Below, piece after piece: positions 46,359 through 55,542 of a DNA stretch of 64,000 nt. How positions within the stretch are numbered: position 1 is the first letter of the stretch; every line of letters starts with the position of its first letter. The notes under the pieces were generated by a model. That model saw only the letters and a list, made by a program, of their open reading frames with translations. It did not search any database and was not told the DNA's origin. This DNA comes from a virus. The DNA is taken from the IMG/VR virus record IMGVR_UViG_3300047409_000574, positions 62,001 to 126,000 of that record; one strand, given 5' to 3'. Both the position numbers and the translations under genes were made by a program.

Positions 46359-46615
46359 TGGCGACCCACACTCATCCGGCGGATGTCCGCGAGCACGGTT
46401 TGCAGGACGACTGCGAGCGCTGCGAGGAGATGGCGAAGCAGCCGTTCGAGACGCTCGACGACGACAACCTGACGGTGCTGATTGGACGCACGAAGTCGTG
46501 GATGGCGGATGAGTCGGGTGTGTTTCCGCGCTCGACGAACGAGGCGGTGGCGATGCGGGTGGTCGAGTCGGCGATCAGGTCGGCGCGGACGATCGACCGG
46601 CTGGAGGCGCTCTGA
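46358..46615 (+). CDS. Small protein, 85 residues
   Basis: ATG overlapping the previous stop by one base. 'HTHPADVREHGLQDDCERCE' offers HxH and CxxC ligands, then a helical region 'DDDNLTVLIGRTKSWMADES' and 'AVAMRVVESAIRSARTIDR'. This order (His-rich start, DCxRC, helix) recurs in small actinophage proteins. Confidence 0.78.
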   Translation: MATHTHPADVREHGLQDDCERCEEMAKQPFETLDDDNLTVLIGRTKSWMADESGVFPRSTNEAVAMRVVESAIRSARTIDRLEAL

Positions 46616-47184
46616 TGGGCGCGCCTATTGCCAGGATGGTCAAGGCTGAACGGTGGATCGAGGACGCGACGGGCCGGGAGGTGGAGGTGGTCGCGCGCGA
46701 GCGGTCGATCGACGGCGACACGTTCTACTGTTACCTGGCCCCGCTCGGGAATGAGGCGCTGCTCAACTGTCAAATGCCGAGCAAGAGGTTCGAGCGGCGC
46801 TTCACGAAGGCGGCGACCGGCGAGGTGAAGTGGCATTTGACGACGCGCCCGTGGAGTTTCGGCTACGAGGACGGCGAGCACTTCGGCGAGCATCTCAGGG
46901 CGATCCGCGAGGAGCTTGGCTTCGAGACCACGGAGGAGTTCTCGGCCTGGCTGTACGTGGAGGGCAAGCGTCGATACGGCCCTAACTACAACCCGAACTT
47001 GGATGTGCCGCCGGTGTTGCTCGATGCGTTCGAGTTCCCGGCGCTCGGGGCGGAGTCGGCGTCCATCGTGATCGAGACGGTCGCGCAGGCGCTCGGCGTG
47101 TCGCCTGGGACTTTGCTGGACGAACTATGGTTGCGCTGTTCGGGCTACAGCGATGGCGGCGACCCGCCGCCGGAGGAGGACTGA
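46615..47184 (+). CDS. Protein of unknown function
   Basis: 189 residues, ATG overlapping the previous stop by one base. A beta-rich first half ('REVEVVARERSIDGDTFYCY') and a helical second half with 'HFGEHLRAIREELGFETTEE' and 'VIETVAQALGVSPGTLLDEL', the latter HTH-like. No family assigned. Confidence 0.78.
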   Translation: MGAPIARMVKAERWIEDATGREVEVVARERSIDGDTFYCYLAPLGNEALLNCQMPSKRFERRFTKAATGEVKWHLTTRPWSFGYEDGEHFGEHLRAIREELGFETTEEFSAWLYVEGKRRYGPNYNPNLDVPPVLLDAFEFPALGAESASIVIETVAQALGVSPGTLLDELWLRCSGYSDGGDPPPEED

Positions 47185-47363
47185 TGGTGTACGTGTTGCG
47201 GGAGACTGACGCGCCGGTGCGCGTGGTCGTCGATCGCCGCGAGGGCGGCTACGTCTACTACCGCCATGTGGGCGGGGCGGCGAGCACGACGGCGCGGCTG
47301 ACTGAGGCGAAGTTCGCCGAGACGTTCATCGACGAGGCGCTGCTTCGGCTGGAGGAAGTGTGA
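47184..47363 (+). CDS. Small protein, 59 residues
   Basis: ATG 47184 (TGATG overlap). 'RVVVDRREGGYVYYRHVGG' beta-hairpin and a helix 'TEAKFAETFIDEALLRLEE'. Unknown function. Confidence 0.7.
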   Translation: MVYVLRETDAPVRVVVDRREGGYVYYRHVGGAASTTARLTEAKFAETFIDEALLRLEEV

Positions 47364-48040
47364 TCGGCTCGGACTTTCAGGTGGTCTACAACGCGACCCG
47401 CAACGACTCGCCGTTGCATCTGCTTCGGCGGGGCGGCTTGCGGGTTGCGGTGTGCGGGGAGCCGCTCGGGCCGTGGGGTCAGTTCCGGGTGAAGGACGAG
47501 TTCGGCGTCAAGGACGATCCGGCGGCGTCGTGTCTGCCGTGCCTGGTCAGGCATGCGGCCCGGCTCGCGATGATCGTGCACGGCAAGCAGATCGACCAGG
47601 ACGGCAAGCCGCACATCGAGCATGTGAAGCGGGTCGCGACTTCGCTGGAGGGCGACGACGAGGCGGTTGTGGTGGCGTTGCTGCACGACGTGGTCGAGGA
47701 CTCGCAGGGGGTGACGTTCGAGACGTTGCGGATCGAGCACTTCCCGAAGGTGCTGGTCGAGGCGGTCTGGCTGCTCACGCGCGGGCAGGCGGAGAGCGCC
47801 GACACCTATCTGCCGAACATCTGCCGGGCGTCCAGCCGGGAGGGCACGCTCGCCCGCCGGGTGAAGCTCGCGGATGCGCTGGACAACTTCCGCCGGTCGA
47901 AGGGTGATCCGGTGCGCGAGCCGCGCTACCGGGGCTATGTGCGCGAGGTGCTCGACGCGATGGTGCTGGCGCTGGAGGCGACTGCGCCGTTCGCGAATCA
48001 GATTTGGGACGAGTTGCGCGGGGAGACGGCGGTCGCGTGA
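47360..48040 (+). CDS. HD-domain phosphohydrolase with N-terminal Cys module
   Basis: 226 residues from GTG 47360. The N-terminus has 'VAVCGEPLGPWG' and 'ASCLPCLVRHAARLAM' (Cys groups). The HD domain follows: 'HGKQIDQDGKPHIEHVKRVA' (first His), 'DDEAVVVALLHDVVEDSQG' (HD pair) and a later Asp in 'RVKLADALDNFRR'. The pattern matches RelA/SpoT-type (p)ppGpp hydrolases such as MESH1, so it may remove ppGpp or another nucleotide during infection. Substrate is inferred. Confidence 0.86.
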   Translation: MIGSDFQVVYNATRNDSPLHLLRRGGLRVAVCGEPLGPWGQFRVKDEFGVKDDPAASCLPCLVRHAARLAMIVHGKQIDQDGKPHIEHVKRVATSLEGDDEAVVVALLHDVVEDSQGVTFETLRIEHFPKVLVEAVWLLTRGQAESADTYLPNICRASSREGTLARRVKLADALDNFRRSKGDPVREPRYRGYVREVLDAMVLALEATAPFANQIWDELRGETAVA

Positions 48041-48150
48041 CGAAGGTCGTGTATTTCTGCGGCGGCGAGCGGCAGGAGGGCTGGGCGAACAAGCTCGGGT
48101 TCTCGTGGTGCCCGAAGTGCGGCAAGTCGCTTCGGGTCGTGCTGCCGTGA
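48037..48150 (+). CDS. Tiny zinc-ribbon protein, 37 residues
   Basis: GTG 48037 (GTGA) to TGA 48150 (GTGA). 'YFCGGERQEGWANKLGFSWC' is followed by 'PKCGKSLRVVLP': C...CPKCGK, a compact zinc ribbon. Confidence 0.65.
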   Translation: MTKVVYFCGGERQEGWANKLGFSWCPKCGKSLRVVLP

Positions 48151-48296
48151 CTTGGTTCCCGATCGTGGGCGCGGTGGTGCTGTACGCGCTGTTCATGCTG
48201 GCCGCTGGCATCCCGGCGGGGGGCGGCGTGCTGGCCGGGGTCGTGCTCGGCGCGGTGGTGCTCGCCGCGATTCTGGAGCATCGTCAACAGGGCTGA
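48147..48296 (+). CDS. Small two-helix membrane protein, 49 residues
   Basis: GTG 48147 (GTGA) to TGA 48296. Almost entirely hydrophobic ('IVGAVVLYALFMLAAGIPAG', 'VLAGVVLGAVVLAAILEH'), holin-sized. Last gene of the dense accessory block; a 78-base gap follows. Confidence 0.65.
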   Translation: MTWFPIVGAVVLYALFMLAAGIPAGGGVLAGVVLGAVVLAAILEHRQQG

Positions 48297-48374
48297 TAAG
48301 CGGCGTCCTGGGCAGACTTTCAGCCTGGGCGTTACGCTTACCCATCGTGACCGGACGCTGACCCAGGGAGCCGT

Positions 48375-51300
48375 GTGTCCGACGACTTGACCCTTCACCC
48401 TCTGCTCGCTTGCTTCGTCGGTCGGCTCCAGGAGGCGGGCCTGGATCGGACTGGGGCGCTGGCGGTGGCGTGCACGAGCCTGGCCCGCTGGGAGAAGTCC
48501 GGGAAGGGCGATGCGGGGGAGCGTCTGCCGGAGCGGGCGCGGGCGCTGGTGAAGCGGGCGCTGTACGAGTTCGAGGGGCTGCACGGCTTCCACGATGGGC
48601 TGCTGGAGGCTGTGCGGGCGGTGGGGGATACACCGTTGACGCCGGAGGCTGCACGGGAGGTGGTGGAGGCTGCGACGACGCATGCGGCGCTGGCGCTCGG
48701 GCTGCTGGAGACGGTGCGGGATCGGGACGAGGTGGTGCAGGGCCGGGCGATGGAGACGGCGGCGAAGCTGCTGAACCTGGAGTTCACCGGCACGGCGCAG
48801 GACGAGGTTTCGCGGATGCGCCAGGCGCTCGACCAGGCGTTGTGCGCCGACAAGGTTTTGATCGAGGGGATCGGCCATCGGTTCGAGGAGTTGCTGCATC
48901 CGCGTGGGCGGGGCGGCGAGTGGATCAAGGGTTTGCAGAAGCCGGGCGACAAGGGCGGCGGCGATCTGCCGCCGGAGGCTGGGAAGTTTTACAGCGCGCA
49001 CGTTCAGGGTGCGCAGGCGAGGCTCAAGATTCTGCGTCCGCATCCGCGCAGACCGGGCTGGTGGGAGGCGGAGAATGTCACGACGGGCGGCCGGGTGCGC
49101 GTCACGCCGGACATGCTCACGCCGGAGTCGGGCGACAAGGGTGGCGGCGAGTCGGGCAAGCTCGACCGGGGCGCGCCGGTGCGGCTGCGCGGCGGCCCGA
49201 AGAAGTGGAGCGTGTTCGAGGATCACGGCAACGGCTACGTGACGATCTCTCACGGTCAGGCGTTCGACCAGGTGAAGAAGAAGGTGCTGCGTCGGGACTT
49301 GACTCCGTGGGGTGGCGACAAGGGCGGCGGCGGTGTTCGCAAGCAGATCACTCGGATCAACCTCGTCCCAGGGGGCGAGGGAGACAAGGGCGATCCGGGC
49401 AGGCAGCGCACGGGCGACCCGAAGATCGACAAGCTGATCGAGGAGTTCCTGCGGACGCCTATGGGCGACTGGACTAGCGACGACAACACCTACGAGGCGT
49501 TGCGTGATCCCGAACGCTCGCACGGTGCTTGCCAGGAGGTCACGGATCACTTTGTGGAGTTCGCGAAGGCGCGCGGCTTCAAGGCTTACTCCACGAACAC
49601 CGACATGGAGGAGATGGGCTACACGCCGCAGATCAAGCCGTTCGGTGAGGTGGGCTTCGATGACCACGGCGAGATGCAGTACGGCTTCTATCCCGAGCAC
49701 ACGATCGCCACGATCGTTGTGGACGATCCCGCGTACAAGTACGGCCGCGAGTTCTACATCGACTTCACCGCGAGCCAGTACGGGTACAAGGAGCATCCGA
49801 AGGTGACCGAGTCGCTCGACGAGGAGACCTACTGGCGGCTCTGCTCGGACGTGGTGGCGCTGCGCACGGTGATGCTGTTCGAGGCCGACGACCGGGAGCA
49901 GCGCAAGCTGCGGGCGAACGCCGCCGCGCTCGTCGAGCGGATGCGCTACCTCGCGCCGGGCGAGTTCGACGCGGTGCCACGGGTGACCGACGAGATGCTG
50001 GCCGAGTCGGTGGAGGTGACGTTCGAGCCGGTGCTCAACATTCTGTTCGAGGCCGGGCAGGCGTTGGCGGCCAAGCCGCCGCCGGTGAGTTCCGATCCGG
50101 TGACGCGGGCGCATCAGGTGACCGGGACGAAGCCGGGTGAGACCGGTGTGCCGAACGCGGACTTCGAGAGAGTCCACCCTCGTTCGCGCGGGGGCGTGTT
50201 CGCGAAGAAGGGCGACGGGCTGGGGGCGCAAGCGTCGAACCCTACGGTGAAGCAGTTGCAGGCCCGCCTGTCGGCGATGGGCTACCGGGTGGTGCAGGAC
50301 GGCCAGTTCGGCACGGTGACCGAGCAGGCGGTCAAGGCGTTCCAGAAGGATCACGGGCTGCCGGAGTCGGGGCATGCGGATGCGCGGACGGCGGCGGCGA
50401 TGCGTGATCCGGGCGCGGGCGTGCACAACCGGCAGACCGCGGGCACGGCTGCTGGAACGGCTGCTGGAAAGAAGGGTTCCAGTAGCGCTTCGAGTAGCTC
50501 GACCGGTGTGTCGCTCGGCAAGGCGGGGATGTTGCGCCGCGGGGACGGGATGGGGCCGGGCGCGAAGCCGTCGAACGAGGTGGCGGTGCTCCAGCAGACG
50601 CTCGACTCGATGGGCTACGAGGTCGGGGTGGGCGGCGCGGACGGCCGGTTCGGGGAGGACACGCAGGCGGCGATCGAGATGATCCAGCGGCGGTACGGGC
50701 TGCGGGTGGATGGGGTGGTGGGGTCGCAGACCGCCGACCTGATCCACCGGCTGATGACTGCGCGGGCGAAGCAGGGCAGGCAGGACGGGCAGTTGTCGGT
50801 GGACGAGATGCCGTCGAAGGGCGTGACGCCGAACAAGGTTCCGAAGGGCACGTCGGGCCGGAGGGCGGCGAAGAAGAAGGCTGCGCCGAAGCTACCGAAG
50901 CAGGTGACGGTGGCGGCTGCACCGGCGGCTACGGGGGGTCAGAGTTTGAGCGCGGGTTCGCGCCTACAGCATGCGGCATCTACCGCAGAGGAGGAGCAGG
51001 ACATGGAGGACGTGGCGCTCGTCGAGGTGACCTTTGATCCATCGAAGCACGCACGCGGGCGGGGCGGCAAGTTTGCGGAGATGCTCGGGCATGCAGCCGA
51101 GGCGTGGAAGTCGGGCAAGGCGTATCTCGACAACTCGGGGAACTACCGGCTCAAGAGTGAGGGGGGGAACAGTCGCAGAGGTCAGGTCGCGCCGTGGAAC
51201 AAGGCGGTCAAGTCTGCGTTCCCGAAGCACGACGACTTCGCGCGTGCGATCGACCCTGCCGCCGCCAAGTCACACGATGAGGCGATGGCGCGACTGAACA

Positions 51301-54300
51301 GGTTCGAGGTGAAGTCGGTCGGTGGGGAGCACCATGTGATCGACAACCAGGATGGCGGTCGGATCGTTGCGAAGCACAAGTCGTTCGCGGGCGCGCGGAA
51401 GAAGGCGCAGAAGTTGGGCGACGCGCAGCCGGGCGGGCGCGACGAGCAGGAAGCGAAGTGGCGCGAGATTCGCGGCGAGCAGCCGCGCAGTCCTGCGACG
51501 ACGCGCTTGCAGTCGGATGCGATCGACCGGAGCCGTCGGGTGCACAACGCGAACGTCGCGAAGGACGAGGCTGCGGCGGGCAAGTGGCATGGACAGGATG
51601 TGTCGAGCGGCAAGCTCGTGCCGGTAGAGGAGATGCACCTCCTGTCGGATGAGCAGGTGCAGCAGTTGATCGACCGGGCGACCAATCCCAGGACGCAGCA
51701 GGCTCCGGCGGAGTGGGCGTCGGCGGTCGCGCGCGAGGCGAACAAGCGGAAGGCCAAGTTGCGGGAGGCGAGCTTCTCCTCTGGCGGGTTCGACACGAAC
51801 TCGCCGGTGCAGCAGAAGTCCGGCGGGGTCAACGGCCTGAACGGTGGCGGCGCGAACGGCGAGGCGCTGCCGGGCGGGCGCACGTCGGGCACCGATGACG
51901 TGTGGGGTGGCTCACGGGCGACGAGGCCGCCTGGTCTGCGCGAGTCACCGGCCGACAGCTTCGCATCGTGCGCGACGTGCGTGCATCACAACGGGGCGCG
52001 GCTGTGCGCGCTCTACAGCGCCGGGACTGACCCGGACGATCTCTGCGACTCGTGGTTCACGCTGACGCCGGTCGAGGCGCGGACGACGGCGACGATGCTG
52101 CTGGCACGGTTCGACCGCGGCGAAGGCGGGCAGGTGGATGAGGCCGCGCGCGCCGACCTGATCCGGGACGGGTGGGCACGGCTTGAGGAGAGCGTGCTTG
52201 ACTTGCCCGAGACCGCGTCGGTGGCGCGCGGCATGCTCTCGCAGGGGGCCACGGTCGCCCAGGCGCGCGTCGAGGCGACGCAGGTGGTCGCCCGGCGCGT
52301 GCTTGACCGGGAGCGCCGTGGTTTGTTCGGCCATGATCTGGAGGAGGCCGCCGGGGCGAAGAAGGTGAAGTGCCCGAAGTGCGACACGGTGCAGGCGGCG
52401 ACGAACAAGGCGTGCGTGAAGTGCGGGAAACCGATGCAGGGGATGGGCGGCAAGCTGAACGAGTCGCTGCTCAACGCGGCCGGTGGTGTGCTCGACGACT
52501 GGCTGGCCGAGAGCACGCTGACGGCGGAGGCACGGAAGAAGCTGCCGAAGGACGCGTTCGCTGTCCCGCCGGACAAGTACCCGATCCACGATGAGGCGCA
52601 TGCGCGGAACGCGCTCGCGCGGGTGGCGCAGCATGGTTCGCCGAAGGAGAAGGCGATGGTTCGGCGGAAGGTCAAGCAGCGGCATCCGAAGATCGTGCAG
52701 GAGGCGCTCGACCTGATCGCGTGCGAGGTCTGCGCGCTCGACGAGGATTCGCAAGGGCTGGCCTGGTCGTTGTTGGAGGCGGCTGACTCGATGGTCAAGG
52801 CGACGGTGCACGAGCCGGTCGGCAAGCCGGGCGGGAAGGGGCTGTGGGGCCACAAGGGGATGCAGCTTCCGGCGTACATCCAGCACATCGCGAACGATCT
52901 GCGTGAGAAGCGCGGCATGACTACATCGCGGGCGGTCGCGACGGCTATCGCGGCGGTGAAGCGGTGGGCGGTCGGTGGCGGCAAGGTTGATGCGACTACG
53001 CACGCGGCGGCGATCAAGGCCGTCGCGGAATGGGAGGCGCTCAAGGCCGCATCGCATGCGCATCTCAAGGAGTCGGGTGTGTTGAGCGAGGCGGGCATGG
53101 TGATCCACTTCGACCCGCATCTGCATCCGCGTTCGCGCAAGGGCGAGTTCATCGACGTGCTGGGCAGGCTGATGCAGGGCCATCGCGGCGGCGAGGTGAC
53201 CTTGCCGCACGGGGTGAGTGTGCGCAAGCAGGGCGGGCTGCTGGTGGTGCGCGACGGGGGCGGCCCGGCGGGGGTGTATCGCAACCCGGCCAAGGCGGCG
53301 GCGAAGGCGCTCAAGCAGACGGGTATCCCGTCGCCGAAGCACACGAGCGCGGACATGGGGATTCGCACGCCCCGGTTCGCGATCGCGTTCGACAAGGGCG
53401 ATCCGAGCACGCCGGGCTGGACGAAAGTGGAGGCGGCGACGGGCAGGTTCCCGGCGCATCACCGGACGTTGCCGAACGGCCGCTCGGAGATGTTGACGAA
53501 GCTGCCGGGGGAGGATCACTGGCGGCACATCGGCATGACCCGGACGGGGAACGTGGATGCGTTGCGGGCGGTGCCGGACGCGGAGGCGCGGCAGATGATC
53601 GCGGGGGAGCAGGGCGGTCATGTGGTGCATCTCCAGTCGGTGGGCTTGCATCCGGCGAAGCCCGCGTCGGAGTTCGTGCCGGGCGATCATGTGGTCTACA
53701 ACTTTGGTGTCACGGGCGAGGTGACGAAGGTGGAGCCGAAGGGCAACTCGGTGGCGCTTACGACGCGCAGCGCGGACGGGAGGGAGTTCACGTCTACGAA
53801 GCGCGGCTCGACGTTGTTGGGCCATTCGCTGCGTTCGTACAACGGGGCGGAGAAGGGCGGCGGCGAGTTCCGCGTGTCGTGGTATGACGGCCGTCCGCCG
53901 GAGGGCCACACGTGGGGGGTCGGCGACAAGGCGTTCTGGAACGGCCGGAACGTGGAGATCATCAGCAAGCTCGGGACGGTTTCGGGTGCGGAGCAGAACT
54001 ACGGGATCAAGTTCGAGGACGGGCATGTGAACTGGGCGAAGCACAGCGAGCTTTCGCTGCCGTACACGGGCGACAAATCAGGTGGCCGGGGCGGCTCGTG
54101 GGGCGACACGGAGGGCGGCCAGGACGCGACGCGTGGCAGGGAGGCTCCGATCCGCTCGGGCGCGCAGCCGATTCCTGCGGCGACGTTGAGGGGCGGCGGC
54201 CTGGATGAGATTCGCCACACGGTCGTCTATCGCAAGCAGGACGGCTCGTACAGGGAGACGGGCGTCAGCGCGCGGGACTCGAATCACGCGCGCGAGCTTG

Positions 54301-55538
54301 CGGCCCGCATCATCCCGGAGAACGCCACGATCACCCAGGCGTTCCCGGAGAGCGACTCGACCAAGTCGGTCGGCGAGATGACCGACGTGGAGCTTCGGAC
54401 GGCGCTTGGCACGATCAGCGACAGGCTGGTGATGCATGCGCAGAGCGGCGATCGGCAGGGCGCGAATGCGGCGACGATTGTCAGCGGGCAGATCACGCAG
54501 GAGATGGAGCGCAGGCGCGGCGACGAGGCGCAGGCGCAGGCGCAGGCGCTTGCGAATCGGATGGCGTGGGGCGAGAAGGGCGGCGGCAGCTACGCGCAGC
54601 AGGCCGAGACCGAGATGTGGGATGCGATTGCCGGGCAGGACGCGAGGCCGGTGGTCGCTTCGCCGCCGCTTCCCGATGCAAGCGAGTTGAAGCACATGTC
54701 GGACGCTCAGATCACGGACTTGGTCGAGCGAGTGATCCCGCAGGCTCGTGGCGCTGTCCACGATCAGAGCGTGCCGGGCGAGTTCCGCCAGAAGCTCGCG
54801 GCCGAGGCGAACAAGCGCAACACGCGTCGCTACCAGGGCGGCGGCGGCGACAACGTGGAGGCGCAAGGGACGATGAAGCCGACGCTGACCTCTGGGGGGT
54901 TCAGTCAGAACGCTCCGGGCTACGGCTCGCGCGGCTACGAGACGCCGAAGGGTCGGGTGACGTTGTCTCTCAACTCGATCCCGAAGGAGTGGATGATCGA
55001 GCACGGCTACGCCGTCAAGACCGAGCACAAGGCGACGGCTGCGTGGGCCGGTCGTCAGCCGAGCAAGGCGTACACCTCGATCGACTACAAGACGGGTCTC
55101 GACGTGGAGCGCGTCTGGATGCACTACCTCACCGGCGCGGTGCCGAAGAACCCACTGGAGGGGACGAACAAGGCGGCGCAGTTCCGCTACACGGGCAAGG
55201 GCGGCACGAAGGCGACGCGTGCGGCGCTGGCGCGCAGGCTGACTGAGGCTTCGCTTCCAGCGCTGGCGGTTGTGCTCGGGCTGACCGAGTACCGCCAGCA
55301 TGCGATCGTCGGACGGCTCGATCGGATCGAGGACACGGCGGTGACGATGGTGCGGCTGCCGGTGGCGGAGTTCATCGTCGAGGCCCGCGCCAGCGACAAC
55401 GATCTGGTGGCGGCGACGGTCGAGGTGCTGCGCGGTCGGCTGGCGGAGGTGGCCCCGGACGCTGACCGGCGGCTCCAGGAGGCGGCCCCTGGGGATGAGA
55501 GGAAGCTCTACGCGACGATTTGCGGGGCGCTCGCGTAG
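48375..55538 (+). CDS. 2387-residue modular polyvalent-type protein
   Basis: GTG 48375 with AGGGAG four bases before. Order: helical N-terminus; tag 'HPRGRGGEWIKGL' (48897); barrel segments between GDKGGG spacers (48945, about 49131 and 49314); a papain/transglutaminase-like part with Cys ('GACQEVTDHFVEFAKARGF'), His ('PEHTIATIVV') and Asp ('YIDFTASQYGY'), 49440-49800; tag 'HPRSRGGVF' (50175); two peptidoglycan-binding_1 repeats ('VKQLQARLSAMGY', 'VAVLQQTLDSMGY'), 50240-50760; tag 'HARGRGGKF' (51048); CxxC patch (51967); zinc ribbon 'KCPKCDTVQAATNKACVKCG' (52370); a DUF6582-like 'KYPIHDEAHARNALARV'; 'LPAYIQHIANDLREKRGM'; tag 'HPRSRKGEF' (53124); an 'FVPGDHVVYNFGVTGEVTKV' barrel; a helical C-terminus. 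Probably packaged and perhaps cleaved; cell-wall binding and protease-like activities are inferred. Confidence 0.88.
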   Translation: MSDDLTLHPLLACFVGRLQEAGLDRTGALAVACTSLARWEKSGKGDAGERLPERARALVKRALYEFEGLHGFHDGLLEAVRAVGDTPLTPEAAREVVEAATTHAALALGLLETVRDRDEVVQGRAMETAAKLLNLEFTGTAQDEVSRMRQALDQALCADKVLIEGIGHRFEELLHPRGRGGEWIKGLQKPGDKGGGDLPPEAGKFYSAHVQGAQARLKILRPHPRRPGWWEAENVTTGGRVRVTPDMLTPESGDKGGGESGKLDRGAPVRLRGGPKKWSVFEDHGNGYVTISHGQAFDQVKKKVLRRDLTPWGGDKGGGGVRKQITRINLVPGGEGDKGDPGRQRTGDPKIDKLIEEFLRTPMGDWTSDDNTYEALRDPERSHGACQEVTDHFVEFAKARGFKAYSTNTDMEEMGYTPQIKPFGEVGFDDHGEMQYGFYPEHTIATIVVDDPAYKYGREFYIDFTASQYGYKEHPKVTESLDEETYWRLCSDVVALRTVMLFEADDREQRKLRANAAALVERMRYLAPGEFDAVPRVTDEMLAESVEVTFEPVLNILFEAGQALAAKPPPVSSDPVTRAHQVTGTKPGETGVPNADFERVHPRSRGGVFAKKGDGLGAQASNPTVKQLQARLSAMGYRVVQDGQFGTVTEQAVKAFQKDHGLPESGHADARTAAAMRDPGAGVHNRQTAGTAAGTAAGKKGSSSASSSSTGVSLGKAGMLRRGDGMGPGAKPSNEVAVLQQTLDSMGYEVGVGGADGRFGEDTQAAIEMIQRRYGLRVDGVVGSQTADLIHRLMTARAKQGRQDGQLSVDEMPSKGVTPNKVPKGTSGRRAAKKKAAPKLPKQVTVAAAPAATGGQSLSAGSRLQHAASTAEEEQDMEDVALVEVTFDPSKHARGRGGKFAEMLGHAAEAWKSGKAYLDNSGNYRLKSEGGNSRRGQVAPWNKAVKSAFPKHDDFARAIDPAAAKSHDEAMARLNRFEVKSVGGEHHVIDNQDGGRIVAKHKSFAGARKKAQKLGDAQPGGRDEQEAKWREIRGEQPRSPATTRLQSDAIDRSRRVHNANVAKDEAAAGKWHGQDVSSGKLVPVEEMHLLSDEQVQQLIDRATNPRTQQAPAEWASAVAREANKRKAKLREASFSSGGFDTNSPVQQKSGGVNGLNGGGANGEALPGGRTSGTDDVWGGSRATRPPGLRESPADSFASCATCVHHNGARLCALYSAGTDPDDLCDSWFTLTPVEARTTATMLLARFDRGEGGQVDEAARADLIRDGWARLEESVLDLPETASVARGMLSQGATVAQARVEATQVVARRVLDRERRGLFGHDLEEAAGAKKVKCPKCDTVQAATNKACVKCGKPMQGMGGKLNESLLNAAGGVLDDWLAESTLTAEARKKLPKDAFAVPPDKYPIHDEAHARNALARVAQHGSPKEKAMVRRKVKQRHPKIVQEALDLIACEVCALDEDSQGLAWSLLEAADSMVKATVHEPVGKPGGKGLWGHKGMQLPAYIQHIANDLREKRGMTTSRAVATAIAAVKRWAVGGGKVDATTHAAAIKAVAEWEALKAASHAHLKESGVLSEAGMVIHFDPHLHPRSRKGEFIDVLGRLMQGHRGGEVTLPHGVSVRKQGGLLVVRDGGGPAGVYRNPAKAAAKALKQTGIPSPKHTSADMGIRTPRFAIAFDKGDPSTPGWTKVEAATGRFPAHHRTLPNGRSEMLTKLPGEDHWRHIGMTRTGNVDALRAVPDAEARQMIAGEQGGHVVHLQSVGLHPAKPASEFVPGDHVVYNFGVTGEVTKVEPKGNSVALTTRSADGREFTSTKRGSTLLGHSLRSYNGAEKGGGEFRVSWYDGRPPEGHTWGVGDKAFWNGRNVEIISKLGTVSGAEQNYGIKFEDGHVNWAKHSELSLPYTGDKSGGRGGSWGDTEGGQDATRGREAPIRSGAQPIPAATLRGGGLDEIRHTVVYRKQDGSYRETGVSARDSNHARELAARIIPENATITQAFPESDSTKSVGEMTDVELRTALGTISDRLVMHAQSGDRQGANAATIVSGQITQEMERRRGDEAQAQAQALANRMAWGEKGGGSYAQQAETEMWDAIAGQDARPVVASPPLPDASELKHMSDAQITDLVERVIPQARGAVHDQSVPGEFRQKLAAEANKRNTRRYQGGGGDNVEAQGTMKPTLTSGGFSQNAPGYGSRGYETPKGRVTLSLNSIPKEWMIEHGYAVKTEHKATAAWAGRQPSKAYTSIDYKTGLDVERVWMHYLTGAVPKNPLEGTNKAAQFRYTGKGGTKATRAALARRLTEASLPALAVVLGLTEYRQHAIVGRLDRIEDTAVTMVRLPVAEFIVEARASDNDLVAATVEVLRGRLAEVAPDADRRLQEAAPGDERKLYATICGALA

Positions 55539-55542
55539 TGGT

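Noticed and set aside
48297-48374. Possible promoter in the gap before the giant gene (TTACGCT near 48332)
   Set aside because: A -10-like hexamer is present but no -35, extended -10 or cassette elements; not strong enough to list.
47775-50747. Very long open frame (990 codons) on the minus strand
   Set aside because: It lies opposite two convincing + strand genes, has Arg/His/Leu-rich composition typical of the reverse of high-GC genes, and shows no motif. The same holds for minus frames at 11863-13443, 51945-54044, 10067-11056 and 3332-4420.
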